Source: Chrysogorgia sp. JL179-B06
Taxonomy: Eukaryota; Cnidaria; Anthozoa; Scleralcyonacea; Chrysogorgiidae
Assembly (NCBI GenBank): GCA_035772405.1
Contig: JAYKKM010000439.1
Coordinates: 11,449,501-11,513,500 of the forward strand
Direction of reading: 5' to 3'
Length of the DNA: 64,000 nucleotides
Shown: positions 10,781 to 19,622 of the stretch, in pieces
Position numbering within the stretch: the stretch's first letter is position 1
Layout of the letters: each line of letters starts with the position of its first letter
The notes under the pieces: generated by a model
The model's database searches: none
The model's input: the letters and a program-made list of their open reading frames with translations, nothing else
What the model was told of the DNA's origin: nothing
Program-made: the position numbers and the translations under genes

Positions 10781-11491
10781 TCATGCAAAACACCAATCCA
10801 AATATTTCACGTATTTTTGTCTCCAATACTCATTCGTCTCTATTTTTTCGTAATCTTGTTGTAGAATAATTCTCCTACTTAGTTGTCTAGTTAAATAATT
10901 TTTGTTTTTAATCTCTATCTGTTCGAGTTTGTATCTCTCACCACGACCTTGTTGATAATGAAATTCTTCCCATTTTATATGATGTAGCTTAACTTTTTCT
11001 TTGTCAGATCTATCTAACTTTAACTTTCTCCACTCCCACTCTTCATAGTTTTCACACTCTTCACAGTGATGTTCTAGAGACGACGTACAATCTTCACAAC
11101 CTAGACATTCTCTAGCTAGTAAGCTATATTCGAACACACGGTTCTTTTTTGGAATCTTGAGATCCACGTGTACTCCATGTCGTTCTAGAAGTCTAGTGAG
11201 TACAAATCGTAGATTGAAGAAGTTTTTCTTCTCCGAACTAGACCGATTAAAACCATGTTCTAGAGATCTGAAGTTTTCTTCTAGTCTATCGACATATTTT
11301 TCTATATCACTTATTTTTTTGACTAGTTTCGAGAAAGTGTTAAACCGTACGTTAGTGTTGATTCTAGAGCGCTCATGCCACGTGGTAGACTCTCTTAATA
11401 ACATGTGATCGAGTTCTTCACCACAATCTATACAAAACACTATATCTCGAAGTTCAGCGGTGTTTTTATGAATACACTCATTACCGTCCAT
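10781..11491 (-). CDS. zinc-ribbon protein, TFIIB/VLTF3-like candidate transcription factor
   Basis: About 236 residues. The N-terminus has C-x-H-x(12)-C-x2-C (CIHKN...CIDCGEEL), a TFIIB/late-factor type zinc ribbon. A charged helical region and a second Cys cluster (CLGCEDC, HHCEECENY) follow. I chose the ATG giving MDGNECIHKN because it directly follows the upstream stop and the motif AAATAAAGAT. An upstream ATG would overlap the preceding gene. Similar ribbons occur in archaeal/eukaryotic TFIIB and in large DNA virus late factors. A role in recognising the element's own start motif is inference. It is the last gene of a five-gene minus-strand cluster. Confidence 0.5.
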   Translation of the reverse strand: MDGNECIHKNTAELRDIVFCIDCGEELDHMLLRESTTWHERSRINTNVRFNTFSKLVKKISDIEKYVDRLEENFRSLEHGFNRSSSEKKNFFNLRFVLTRLLERHGVHVDLKIPKKNRVFEYSLLARECLGCEDCTSSLEHHCEECENYEEWEWRKLKLDRSDKEKVKLHHIKWEEFHYQQGRGERYKLEQIEIKNKNYLTRQLSRRIILQQDYEKIETNEYWRQKYVKYLDWCFA

Positions 11492-11495
11492 ATCT

Positions 11496-11975
11496 TTATT
11501 TTTCGTCCTCTTTTTCTTTTTCACTTGTCTTGTGACTATACACGTGTTTTCCTACAGTGAGCCCGCCAGAGAGTATTCCAAGGAACGGTATCAGCGGTGT
11601 CAACCTCGACATTAAGCTCTTCAAATCTTTGTTGAGATACGGATCTCTTTTAAGTTCTTTCTCGAGGTCTTCAGGTTTTTCAACCGCGTCGAGACCTCCC
11701 ATCAAATCCGCGAATTTGGACAAGAGCATGTCGCATAGAAATATTGTGCTTTTCTCTTGTACCTTAGCTTCATACTCTGCGTATAGTTTGAGTATAGTTT
11801 TCGCATTAGCTTTCCTGACATAGACTTCGGTCTTCTTGATCTCACCATCGCTCGCTAAGAGCAGGAGCTGCTCTCTTTTCATTTCGACATCTTTACGGTA
11901 GTCTTCCGCTACTTTATCATCATCAAATCCTTCACTTTCATCTTTCGCTGAATTTATAAAATCTTCCGGGTTCAT
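11496..11975 (-). CDS. conserved-type membrane protein of capsid cluster
   Basis: 159 residues from the ATG giving MNPEDF, which follows the motif AAATAAAGAG. An upstream in-frame ATG would overlap the ATPase gene. The N-terminal two thirds is charged and helical, with probable coiled coil. A hydrophobic segment near residues 125-145 (LTPLIPFLGILSGGLTVG) is followed by a Lys/Glu-rich tail. Lying between the ATPase and the zinc-ribbon gene, it is probably a virion or assembly factor. I do not recognise its family. Confidence 0.6.
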   Translation of the reverse strand: MNPEDFINSAKDESEGFDDDKVAEDYRKDVEMKREQLLLLASDGEIKKTEVYVRKANAKTILKLYAEYEAKVQEKSTIFLCDMLLSKFADLMGGLDAVEKPEDLEKELKRDPYLNKDLKSLMSRLTPLIPFLGILSGGLTVGKHVYSHKTSEKEKEDEK

Positions 11976-11979
11976 CTCT

Positions 11980-12579
11980 TTATTTAGGAGAGATGACTTC
12001 ATATCCGTATGGATGTCGAAGATTTATTTCTAAACACGCGTGGTTCTGCTCTCTTAGTTTTTTTGCGATACATATCACGTCTTCTTTGGAAACACCGTTC
12101 AAATAGTCGTTGATAAGTTCTAACATATCTTTTTTGTTCGTGTTGTGAAAACTTGTTATTTTAGAAATGTTTTCTCGGTATGGTTTCGCAATACTAGTCA
12201 TCTGTTGTGTTAGAACAATAGTTGACAGCCCATAATGTCTACCAGAGTAACCTAGTTTGACGAGTTCGCTAGTTCTGTTTTTAACATCCTGCCCGCTCGC
12301 ACAGTCATCTAGAATAATAAGCGTGTTCGTGTCAGTATACGTGTAAACAACGTGTTTCAACATCGAGTTTACATTTTCTTGTTCGACGGGTAAAACAACA
12401 AATCTTTCGTCATGATAATATTTCCATTTGTGATATGTCGTGTTCCATAGTATGGTAGGACAAATAAGTATAATATAGTCGAATACTCCTTTGAATCTCT
12501 CTTCTAGCATTTCTAATAGATAATACGTCTTTCCACAGTAAGTTGGACCTACTATCATCATGTTAAACGGGGTATTCAT
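11980..12579 (-). CDS. A32-type DNA packaging ATPase
   Basis: 199 residues from the ATG giving MNTPFNMMIVG, preceded by AAATAAAG. Walker A is GPTYCGKT (about residues 11-18) and Walker B TLIILDDC (about 90-97). A downstream GRHYGLSTIVLTQQ segment fits the sensor region. This is the FtsK/HerA-superfamily packaging ATPase that translocates genomes into capsids in Polintons and related viruses. The stop precedes the next ATG by 4 nt, so the genes are packed head to tail. Confidence 0.9.
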   Translation of the reverse strand: MNTPFNMMIVGPTYCGKTYYLLEMLEERFKGVFDYIILICPTILWNTTYHKWKYYHDERFVVLPVEQENVNSMLKHVVYTYTDTNTLIILDDCASGQDVKNRTSELVKLGYSGRHYGLSTIVLTQQMTSIAKPYRENISKITSFHNTNKKDMLELINDYLNGVSKEDVICIAKKLREQNHACLEINLRHPYGYEVISPK

Positions 12580-12584
12580 CTTTA

Positions 12585-12611
12585 TTTTCTTATATTTGTA
12601 ATATAAGAAAA
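12585..12611. terminator. 3' hairpin after capsid gene
   Basis: Perfect 12-bp stem TTTTCTTATATT / AATATAAGAAAA with a 3-nt loop, 16 nt past the capsid stop on the minus strand and just before the ATPase start motif. Confidence 0.7.
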
Positions 12612-12626
12612 AAATATATGTTTGAT

Positions 12627-13853
12627 CTAGTACTGAATACTTTGCAAATTCCCTGACACAATGTTTAACAACGCGTCTGATAACACAAATATGTGACATA
12701 TCAAGTCGGTGGTCGTAACACGTTTTGTGATTTCCAGCAAGATTCCACTCTGCGTGTTCATAATTTTCTTTCCGGATCCGTGTACTTTTTGATCTCGAGT
12801 GCTTCGCAAATCTATTGCCAACGCGAAACTATTTTTGTAAAACTCCCTGTGTGTCACGCTTTGATCAGTTTGACCAAATAGACGTTCGGCTTCAGAGAAG
12901 TACCTTGACTTGGGGATTCCTTGACTATAGACTTCGTTAGGCACACCCTCGATGGTAACTTTCACACTATCGATATTAGGATAGACGAACTCTTCAGAGT
13001 CGGTGATCGCGGCTTTGGTGAATAACAACACCACGGCTTTCATGCTCTTTCGTGGTAAGTTAACGTTTTCGTTAATCAAGGTTTCTCCTTTTCCCCATGG
13101 GCTGTTCTTCATCAGTGTGATGTGTTCGTAGGGGAGTGACCTTCCAACCATATAGAGACTCGTGATATCACTTGCGAGGTCGATATTGTCGATGGTCTCA
13201 TACTCCAGTTCTAGATTTTCTAGAGAGTACCCTCCAACAGCACTACCAGATTGTGCGATCATGATATCGCTAGCTGCGGGTAGTTTGATAAGAAACTGGA
13301 GGTTATTGCTCATGTTATACGGAGCGTATAACCCGGAATCTCCCAAAATTTTGTCGAGAGATATTTTTTGTTTTGTTCCAAACACACTATACACGAGTGC
13401 GTCAGATAACTTAGCAGCATTTCCACTCGCAGCGCCACTGTCGTCCTTTGAGATGAGCTTTCGCAGATTCTCACCGGCGACTCCAAATTCCATCATCTCG
13501 TCTCGTTCCTTCTCAGTTTTCCACAAGTCTTTGTAAACGGCGATGGCAGATTCACCTACGTTATCGTAAGCGACTTCTCCAGCCATTTTAACAGTCAGTT
13601 GACTTTGTAGAAGTTTAGACAAGTTATTCAAAAACCAACTTTTAGCGTTGACATTCTTAAAGTCAAATAGGATGTGTAGACTTCCTGGAACGAGACACGA
13701 GTCTGGCTTCAGTTTGGGAATGTTGACGTAGAGTGTTTCGTTAGGATTAGCCTTGTTAGGATTCATCGTCACGACGTGACGTGTACGCGGTCCCACGATT
13801 GTGGACATGTTAGATTTCTTTGCATGAGGACTTAAGTCTTTGTTACTACTCAT
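12627..13853 (-). CDS. major capsid protein (double jelly-roll, Polinton type)
   Basis: 408 residues. The sequence has the layout of the hexon-like capsid proteins of invertebrate Polintons: an N-terminal GPRTRHVV segment, ETLYVNIPKL, SLHILFDFKN, a variable central part, and FVYPNIDSVKVTIEGVPN before the C-terminal strands. It would form the trimeric capsomer. The ATG follows ATAATAA directly, the element's tightest version of its start motif. It heads the block ATPase / membrane protein / zinc ribbon on the minus strand. The call rests on general resemblance and position, not on a computed alignment. Confidence 0.85.
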   Translation of the reverse strand: MSSNKDLSPHAKKSNMSTIVGPRTRHVVTMNPNKANPNETLYVNIPKLKPDSCLVPGSLHILFDFKNVNAKSWFLNNLSKLLQSQLTVKMAGEVAYDNVGESAIAVYKDLWKTEKERDEMMEFGVAGENLRKLISKDDSGAASGNAAKLSDALVYSVFGTKQKISLDKILGDSGLYAPYNMSNNLQFLIKLPAASDIMIAQSGSAVGGYSLENLELEYETIDNIDLASDITSLYMVGRSLPYEHITLMKNSPWGKGETLINENVNLPRKSMKAVVLLFTKAAITDSEEFVYPNIDSVKVTIEGVPNEVYSQGIPKSRYFSEAERLFGQTDQSVTHREFYKNSFALAIDLRSTRDQKVHGSGKKIMNTQSGILLEITKRVTTTDLICHIFVLSDALLNIVSGNLQSIQY

Positions 13854-13871
13854 TTATTATAACGTGAAAAA

Positions 13872-13896
13872 TTTCATAACTTTATAAGTTATGAAA
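13872..13896. terminator. 3' hairpin
   Basis: Perfect 11-bp stem TTTCATAACTT / AAGTTATGAAA with a TAT loop, 11 nt past the stop of the 49-residue gene on the minus strand. Confidence 0.65.
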
Positions 13897-13906
13897 AGTT
13901 GTGAGA

Positions 13907-14056
13907 CTAGAACACGGTGTCTATTCCAACGTGAGGTGGTGATTTGTCGAACGTTATCAGTTTGATGTTCTCAAATGAGTCCGTTCGTCTTGGTACGGGG
14001 TGAATTTTCGTGGGAAATAGATATTCTTTCACAATACGAAATAGCTCAATACACAT
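13907..14056 (-). CDS. small hypothetical protein (49 aa)
   Basis: Short frame encoding a protein that begins MCIELFRIVKEYLFPTKIHP. It is supported by the element's start motif (CAAATAA directly before the ATG) and by a perfect hairpin 11 nt after the stop. It fills what would otherwise be a gap between the capsid and GIY-YIG genes. Function unknown. Confidence 0.5.
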   Translation of the reverse strand: MCIELFRIVKEYLFPTKIHPVPRRTDSFENIKLITFDKSPPHVGIDTVF

Positions 14057-14062
14057 TTATTT

Positions 14063-14089
14063 GTTTCCTAGTCGATTAGATTAGGAGAC
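14063..14089. terminator. imperfect 3' hairpin
   Basis: An 11-position stem (GTTTCCTAGTC / GATTAGGAGAC) with two non-Watson-Crick positions and a 5-nt loop, 24 nt past the GIY-YIG stop. Weaker than the other hairpins. Confidence 0.35.
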
Positions 14090-14112
14090 GTGGTGGGAGC
14101 TGTTTGCTAGTT

Positions 14113-14661
14113 TTACTGATCCTTTTGGTTGACTATTTTGTTGTGGACCTTACTCCCTATGTGTCTCGCTATGTTACGTCGAATGATCACTCGTCCACAC
14201 CCCTCGCAGGTCAGTGTCTCGTTAGTCTTGTCCACGTTGGCAGCGTAGTATCTCTTGCTGTAGTCTTTGTCCCGCTCTTTGATCTTGTCAAGGTTGTCGA
14301 CTCGGTATCTCGCGTTGTATCTCACTTTGTCGAAAGTACCGTCGGCTTTGAAGTGTAGGCCACCCTTGTTCGTGTTTAGAGTGGTGGAGAACCGCTCGAT
14401 ACAAGCTCCTTCGAGTTTGAGGAGTTCAACCCTAGTGCAAATCTCCTCTCGTAGCACTAGACTACGAACGTTCTCCCAACCACCAATCTCGACGACACTG
14501 CGATATAGCTTATAGTGTTGCTTCGTCAACTCTCGTGAGGCGTACATGTGCACCGCGAGTCTCTCTTCGAGTGTTTTAAACGTGGCTCCGATATACGTGT
14601 CACTATTCACCGTGTTGTATAATATGTACACAACTCCAATTTTAATTCCAATCTCTGCCAT
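14113..14661 (-). CDS. GIY-YIG endonuclease with C-terminal zinc finger
   Basis: 182 residues. GVVYILYN and DTYIGAT (about residues 9-26) form the GIY-YIG pair. LEERLAVH supplies the usual Arg helix and LKLEGACIERF the metal-binding Glu region. The C-terminus has CEGCGRVIIRRNIARHIGSKVH, a C2H2-like finger for DNA contact. Such nucleases nick DNA and are found in some Polintons and many viruses. The start motif GATAAATGG is present. Confidence 0.85.
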   Translation of the reverse strand: MAEIGIKIGVVYILYNTVNSDTYIGATFKTLEERLAVHMYASRELTKQHYKLYRSVVEIGGWENVRSLVLREEICTRVELLKLEGACIERFSTTLNTNKGGLHFKADGTFDKVRYNARYRVDNLDKIKERDKDYSKRYYAANVDKTNETLTCEGCGRVIIRRNIARHIGSKVHNKIVNQKDQ

Positions 14662-14703
14662 TTATCACTGTTTAAATTATTTTCACTTCCCCCAAAAATC
14701 GGT

Positions 14704-15870
14704 TCATTTTTTACTCTTCCTGTATTCGTTTATAGCCCAAATTATCAAAACAATGACAACCCAAATATTTTTAGCCAGCCAGGCGAGCCCCTGCGCACCA
14801 GCTTTTAATATTGTATACACAAAATTAGCAACTCCTACCATCCATGGCCCGAGCTTAGCTATCAAATTTTTGACTGTCTTCGCGAAGGACAACCCTGCTT
14901 TTGCGCCTTTCGTAATTACAGTTCTCGCTCCAACAATAATAGTCGTGAGAAGTCCCGCCACGGCAATGCCTAACGCGGACACGCCTACCCAATTCTCTCT
15001 GAGAAATTTTTTTACTTTCTCAAGGCGACTCACGTCTTTTTCTTGTTCACCACGAGTCTCCTCTATAACTCTTTGTTGTTCAAACGCGTTTACCACCGTG
15101 TCTATATCAACAGATTCTTGAGTGAGTCTTACTGCTGTCTCTGGGTCGCTGTCGAGAATTCTCGCACGAGTCTCAACACCTCTTTCTTCGAACTCGTTAA
15201 CCATGAGTTGAATAGCTCCTCGATCGCCTACTCTACTCTCTGGTAAGATCGTGTCCGACGGATTCAACACACCGTTCACAACACGCTGGTCCACCTCGCT
15301 AAGTCTACCAAGAACATCGTCTGGTATGACTACTTGGTTCGCGACAGAGATCATGGGCAGGTTAGAAGCCGTGTTAGTCTCATTCACTGCAGAGTCAATG
15401 AGCTTCTCAAATTGTAGGACAGCGTTTGAGTTTCTTTTTGCTGAGTTTTTCACATACGAACCGTTCACGTTGTTTAGAACTATTTTCTCGACGGTGGAGA
15501 ATCCACCACTCTTAAGTCTTTCTTTGAAAAAGACCTTACCGTCTCTCACGGTAGTCCTATTTCTAATTTCTATGACACTCTCCGAGTGGGGATTAAGTTT
15601 TTGACCCTCGCGAGAGTCTTGTACGTACTTGTCTACTTGAATGAACACATCGTTCGCTACGCCACCCCCTACATCTAGATCACCACCAAAACTCGTCTCG
15701 GCTAAAAGAAGACGGTTAATGTATGTGATCCTCTCAGTGATTAACACATCGTCGTCAATCAGAAATCTCTGATTGAGATTGTCAAGAGTTGTGTCTAACT
15801 CTTCGTTATCGAGATTATCGTACTCTGGAAACCTTTCTTCCATCTCAAAATTGTCATCAGCTTCAGCCAT
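14704..15870 (-). CDS. large virion-type membrane protein, three C-terminal hydrophobic segments
   Basis: 388 residues. The first 280 or so are hydrophilic and acidic. The C-terminal 110 residues contain three hydrophobic segments (VGVSALGIAVAGLLTTIIVG; GPWMVGVANFVYTIL; IWVVIVLIIWAINEY) separated by amphipathic helices, and a basic end (YRKSKK). The architecture suggests a structural or membrane-penetration protein. No family recognised. The start follows AACAAATAAA directly. Confidence 0.65.
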   Translation of the reverse strand: MAEADDNFEMEERFPEYDNLDNEELDTTLDNLNQRFLIDDDVLITERITYINRLLLAETSFGGDLDVGGGVANDVFIQVDKYVQDSREGQKLNPHSESVIEIRNRTTVRDGKVFFKERLKSGGFSTVEKIVLNNVNGSYVKNSAKRNSNAVLQFEKLIDSAVNETNTASNLPMISVANQVVIPDDVLGRLSEVDQRVVNGVLNPSDTILPESRVGDRGAIQLMVNEFEERGVETRARILDSDPETAVRLTQESVDIDTVVNAFEQQRVIEETRGEQEKDVSRLEKVKKFLRENWVGVSALGIAVAGLLTTIIVGARTVITKGAKAGLSFAKTVKNLIAKLGPWMVGVANFVYTILKAGAQGLAWLAKNIWVVIVLIIWAINEYRKSKK

Positions 15871-16439
15871 TTTATTTGTTAAGGTTTTCGAGAAAAAAAA
15901 ATTTTTTTCTTAGAGGGGCCCCCTCCCCTCCTGTCGCGACCGCTGACCACTACGTACGTGCGCCTACCGAGCGAAAACATAGACATGTAGTCTTTCGGAT
16001 GTTTTTCGAGTAAAAAACAACTCAAAGAAGTGTTTGACACGTCTCCTTAACACTCTAAGGGTTGTTGTCACACGACACCTTCGTTATTTTTTCGTGACGG
16101 TGTTTTTTGAGAGTATTTCGATCACCACGATCGTCTCTCGCGAAATGACCGTGCGACACAACCCCGGTCGCGTGACGTCTCGCGCGACCCCACTTGGCGG
16201 TACATTCCCAGACGTCAAAGGTGAAAAAAAAATTCATTTTGGAAAAAAAATTTCATTTGAAAAATAATTTTTCAAAACTTCTTTGACGTCTGGGAATGTG
16301 CCGACAGTCACGCGATCGTAACTTTTCGAAAAAATTATTTTTTTCCAAAAAAAAAAAATAACTCAAAAACTCGTTATACGATTTTTACATTATTTTTTAT
16401 TGCGCATCTTTTTACAATATACACTTTTTACACTTTTTT
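15871..16439. other. 569-bp non-coding region with a strong inverted repeat
   Basis: The only long non-coding stretch inside Polinton 1. It lies between two minus-strand genes and is GC-rich at about 15930-16200 with repeated GTCGCG/CGCGAC words, then A/T-homopolymer-rich. It contains the 19-bp inverted repeat listed separately. It could be a replication, packaging or regulatory region. No gene seen. Confidence 0.6.
16202..16299. repeat. 19-bp perfect inverted repeat
   Basis: ACATTCCCAGACGTCAAAG at 16202-16220 and its exact reverse complement at 16281-16299 flank a 60-nt loop made mostly of A/T runs. Weaker similarity (TCGCGTGAC) continues outward on both sides. Confidence 0.85.
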
Positions 16440-17537
16440 TCACAAAATTTCCATATCACTCTCGGGAATCCACGAGTTGTGTTTAGCGTCGTAACCAGCC
16501 CACTTGACCAGAACCATCTTTTTCTTGTTCACCGTCTTTCTTTTCAAGACTTTCTCGACACGATACGTAGCGTCCTCTGTTTTTTCCACGGCGGACATCT
16601 CCTCCTCATAGAACGTCCCAATAACGTCTTCCCCGCTCTCATCGCTGAGAACGTAGACGTTCGGATCTCCACGGACCACCTTACTCACGGAAAAGATTTC
16701 CTCAGTGAAATTTGCTTCATAACCTTTCGTGAATATACTCTTGTACTTACTAATTCTCACTTTTTGTCCAAGTTTGTATTTTGGTAGTGGAAATTCACCC
16801 AAGTCTTGACCGAAAAGTGTCATCCATACCTGACTCTCGTTAGTTTTGTTCACGTCTACTGGTTTCGTGAGGGTGCTACTATGCTTCGTGTGGTTATAAC
16901 TCTCAACGAGTTCGTCTAGAACGTCTATCCACTTGTACGTTCCCTTGCTGTAGAAATATTTCCACATGCTAGTCTTAAGAGTCCTGTTGAACCTCTCGAC
17001 CACGGCCGCTTTCTTATCAGACTTTGTCGAGAAATGTTCTATGTCATGTTCTCCTAACAAGTTTTTAACACCTACATTGTAAAACTCTAATCCTTCATCG
17101 AACTGTGCGAATTTCGGATACATCTCAAACCTTTCGTGAAACTGACGTAGTAACTCGTCTACGGCTTTCGTCATGTTTTTTGTATCTTTCCGATACACAG
17201 GGATAGCGAAAGCGTAACGACTAAGAATCTCGACACATGTGAGTATCCAGTAGTAACCATTGTTCTTGTTTTTGTATTTTCCCATATCGACGAGGTCGAG
17301 TTGAATTTGTTCACCAAGGTAGGAGACCCATGTTTTTCGAAATTTGTGACGTCTCACTATGGGTTTGTACCGTGTGTACGTGTCTTGAGTTTTCAACCAT
17401 TCTTTCACAGACTTTCTACTTACGTCTAGACCTTCCTCTAATGCTTTTTGGTATAGTCTCTCCATGCTTTGATAACCAGTCACAGGGTTATAGTACAAAT
17501 CTCTTAGACTCTGCTCTGTTACAACGTCGCTATCCAT
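16440..17537 (-). CDS. retroviral-type (rve) integrase with chromodomain
   Basis: 365 residues from the ATG giving MDSDVVTEQ, preceded by AAATAAAAAGT. The DDE core is visible: Asp81 in QIQLDLVDM, Asp in AQFDEGLEFY, Glu in AAVVERFNRTLK. The C-terminus (about 315-365) is a chromodomain (YRVEKVLKRK...MVLVKWAGYDAKHNSWIPESDM), usual in Polinton integrases and thought to bias insertion toward histone marks. It catalyses insertion with 6-bp duplication, which the flanks show. Its start overlaps the penton stop by 8 nt. Confidence 0.95.
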   Translation of the reverse strand: MDSDVVTEQSLRDLYYNPVTGYQSMERLYQKALEEGLDVSRKSVKEWLKTQDTYTRYKPIVRRHKFRKTWVSYLGEQIQLDLVDMGKYKNKNNGYYWILTCVEILSRYAFAIPVYRKDTKNMTKAVDELLRQFHERFEMYPKFAQFDEGLEFYNVGVKNLLGEHDIEHFSTKSDKKAAVVERFNRTLKTSMWKYFYSKGTYKWIDVLDELVESYNHTKHSSTLTKPVDVNKTNESQVWMTLFGQDLGEFPLPKYKLGQKVRISKYKSIFTKGYEANFTEEIFSVSKVVRGDPNVYVLSDESGEDVIGTFYEEEMSAVEKTEDATYRVEKVLKRKTVNKKKMVLVKWAGYDAKHNSWIPESDMEIL

Positions 17538-18207
17538 ACTTTTTATTTGAGAGTATATTAATATCAATCAAAACACTCCCTACCTCGTCTATACCACTCA
17601 CATTTGTTTTTGTATGAAAAGACAGGTTATTGTATGTACCACTACGAGTAGGAACACTAGACTCGACAGTTGGAAAATGTAATACACTACCACTTAGTGT
17701 AGACTCTGATGTGATAGGAAGAACTGCAATAACACTACTTTGTTTACCTAACACGTCTATTGTCTCATCTACAAGAGTATCACAATGAATCTCTACGAAC
17801 CTTAAACCTCTGTTGATATCTATCTTGTTAGGACTAACCACCTTTGTTGCTCCCATTGTGGTGTTCGTTGGGAAACCAAGTAACTCCCCAAACTTATATA
17901 GTTTAATAGGATGCTGTGTTTTTAGCGTGCATGTGTGATCGTGTGTGTTGTGTGACAACGTTATTTTGACGCTCTCCTCGTCTGAGAAGTGTGTTACAAG
18001 ACTCTCGAAAGACCAGTAACCTTCAGGTATCGTGTGTTTTTGTCCGTTGTACAGAATAGTGTCGTTGTACCCCTTGATCACGTTCTTGTAATCCCAAAAC
18101 ACACTCGCTGACTTTATGACGAGAGTCGAGTTCTTTAGGAGCACTAAACTCCTATCTAACGTGACTGTTTTCTTACTATTCTCGATAAACACTACTAGTT
18201 TCTTCAT
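17530..18207 (-). CDS. probable penton / minor capsid protein
   Basis: 225 residues from the ATG giving MKKLVVFIENSKK, preceded by TAAATAAA. The N-terminal half contains TIPEGYWSFESLVTHF, the I-P-x-G-Y-x(4)-L pattern seen in Polinton pentons. Then come LGFP and a C-terminal half rich in beta-strand-like stretches. Size, position beside the integrase and this pattern support a single jelly-roll vertex protein. The call is by pattern, not alignment. Confidence 0.6.
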   Translation of the reverse strand: MKKLVVFIENSKKTVTLDRSLVLLKNSTLVIKSASVFWDYKNVIKGYNDTILYNGQKHTIPEGYWSFESLVTHFSDEESVKITLSHNTHDHTCTLKTQHPIKLYKFGELLGFPTNTTMGATKVVSPNKIDINRGLRFVEIHCDTLVDETIDVLGKQSSVIAVLPITSESTLSGSVLHFPTVESSVPTRSGTYNNLSFHTKTNVSGIDEVGSVLIDINILSNKKYG

Positions 18208-18228
18208 TTTATTTATGCTACAAATAAA
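18208..18228. promoter_or_regulatory. 21-bp bidirectional start region
   Basis: Only TTTATTTATGCTACAAATAAA separates the divergent ATGs at 18207 and 18229. Each ATG is directly preceded by its own AAATAAA on the coding strand, so neither motif can be a polyadenylation signal of an upstream gene. Confidence 0.65.
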
Positions 18229-19617
18229 ATGATACGAGCCTATTACGGTGAAAACTATGAAAAGGCAATGAAGAATTCCGAGATTGCCATTCAAAAAGCA
18301 AAGTCAGATCTTTTGAAAAAATATCCACACGCTACGCTAAGTAAATTTGAGTTTGATCCAGTTCAAACACAACAAGGTGACGTGACGAGAGTAGATGTAT
18401 ATTTTCGAAATAGTGACATACTCTCAACTGACATTACCAGCACCACGTTCAAGAACGATCAAAGTATGTGGAAATGGTTACACAACAATACACCTTTCCC
18501 GAGAATATGGAATAGTGGTGGAACAGTACAAAAACTCTTGCATACGGAGAGAGCCGGGACTTCCGACGTGACATTCCCACCGTACGTACTCAACTACCAC
18601 GTCAACGACTTCAACGTCTACGTTGACGATAAGAATTACTTTAACTCTAACCTACCCAAGATAGTGATAGACACGAAAAAATACTATCAGGATGGACCCG
18701 AGGGGAGTATGATCAGTACGGTGTGGACATTGTCGAAAAGCTATTACCAAGCTATCGCGGCTATGTACATAGCCACGTACAAGTCAGGAGTGTCTTTACA
18801 AAACCTAACACCTAGTCCTGACATTCCGAAACAAATAACGAGTCTCATGAAATTCCACGTTTACTTCACTATGAGAAGGGTAATGTTTCGTCTTGACAAA
18901 AGTGGACCTGACATCGCCGACATTTTGAGATTGTACATTCCAGATTGGAGAGTGTTGAAAAACCATCTCCCTCTTGGCGGTAATTGGGTGAGTATTATTA
19001 GAGACTTACAAGGAGATTACAAACGCTATTGTCCAAGAGTCAGTAATGGGATCACAGAGTTAGGTCAGGAACTCTTAAACCAATCTGTAGAAGTGTATGT
19101 CTACGCATTGTTAGGAGCGCAAGCGAAAAGTAAACAAAGTATTGTAGGTGGTCGTGCTAGTGCACGTGAAGTACAACAAGTTTTTAGAAACATCGTCGAA
19201 GATGCAGTTGTACAATATTCACCAAGTACGTGGATTAATTTGATGAACAAAGCTATTAAAGACACGAACGTGAAACTAGACATGGCGGTCACTCCAAACA
19301 CGTGGTTGATACCACGAAGCATGGTTTTGCTAAAAACACCTATTCCAGGGTACAATAATTTGCTAAGAGAGTCGTCAGAGACGAACATGGTATTTGGATT
19401 CAATAGTGAACTTAACTTTGAAAGTGTGAAGAGTGTGAAGAGCGTGAAAACACACTCTAGCGGTGGAGAACATTTGGAGACACTAGACAACGTAAAAAAG
19501 ACGTCGCCTGTCCCTACCGAACCTACTTCATCTCCACCCACTTCGTCCACTACGTCTAGTTTGTTCGCTACGACACTAATACTGGTAGGGGTGGTGGTGA
19601 GTAAGTTTGTGCTGTAG
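18229..19617 (+). CDS. tail-anchored structural-type protein with Ser/Thr/Pro stalk
   Basis: 462 residues. The first 380 form a globular, Tyr/Asn-rich region with no motif I recognise. A Val-Lys-Ser repeat (VKSVKSVK) and a Pro/Ser/Thr-rich stretch (about residues 425-445) follow, then one C-terminal hydrophobic segment (LFATTLILVGVVVSKFVL). This looks like a membrane-anchored surface or virion protein with a flexible stalk. No signal peptide is visible, so insertion would be post-translational. Confidence 0.6.
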   Translation: MIRAYYGENYEKAMKNSEIAIQKAKSDLLKKYPHATLSKFEFDPVQTQQGDVTRVDVYFRNSDILSTDITSTTFKNDQSMWKWLHNNTPFPRIWNSGGTVQKLLHTERAGTSDVTFPPYVLNYHVNDFNVYVDDKNYFNSNLPKIVIDTKKYYQDGPEGSMISTVWTLSKSYYQAIAAMYIATYKSGVSLQNLTPSPDIPKQITSLMKFHVYFTMRRVMFRLDKSGPDIADILRLYIPDWRVLKNHLPLGGNWVSIIRDLQGDYKRYCPRVSNGITELGQELLNQSVEVYVYALLGAQAKSKQSIVGGRASAREVQQVFRNIVEDAVVQYSPSTWINLMNKAIKDTNVKLDMAVTPNTWLIPRSMVLLKTPIPGYNNLLRESSETNMVFGFNSELNFESVKSVKSVKTHSSGGEHLETLDNVKKTSPVPTEPTSSPPTSSTTSSLFATTLILVGVVVSKFVL

Positions 19618-19622
19618 AATAA

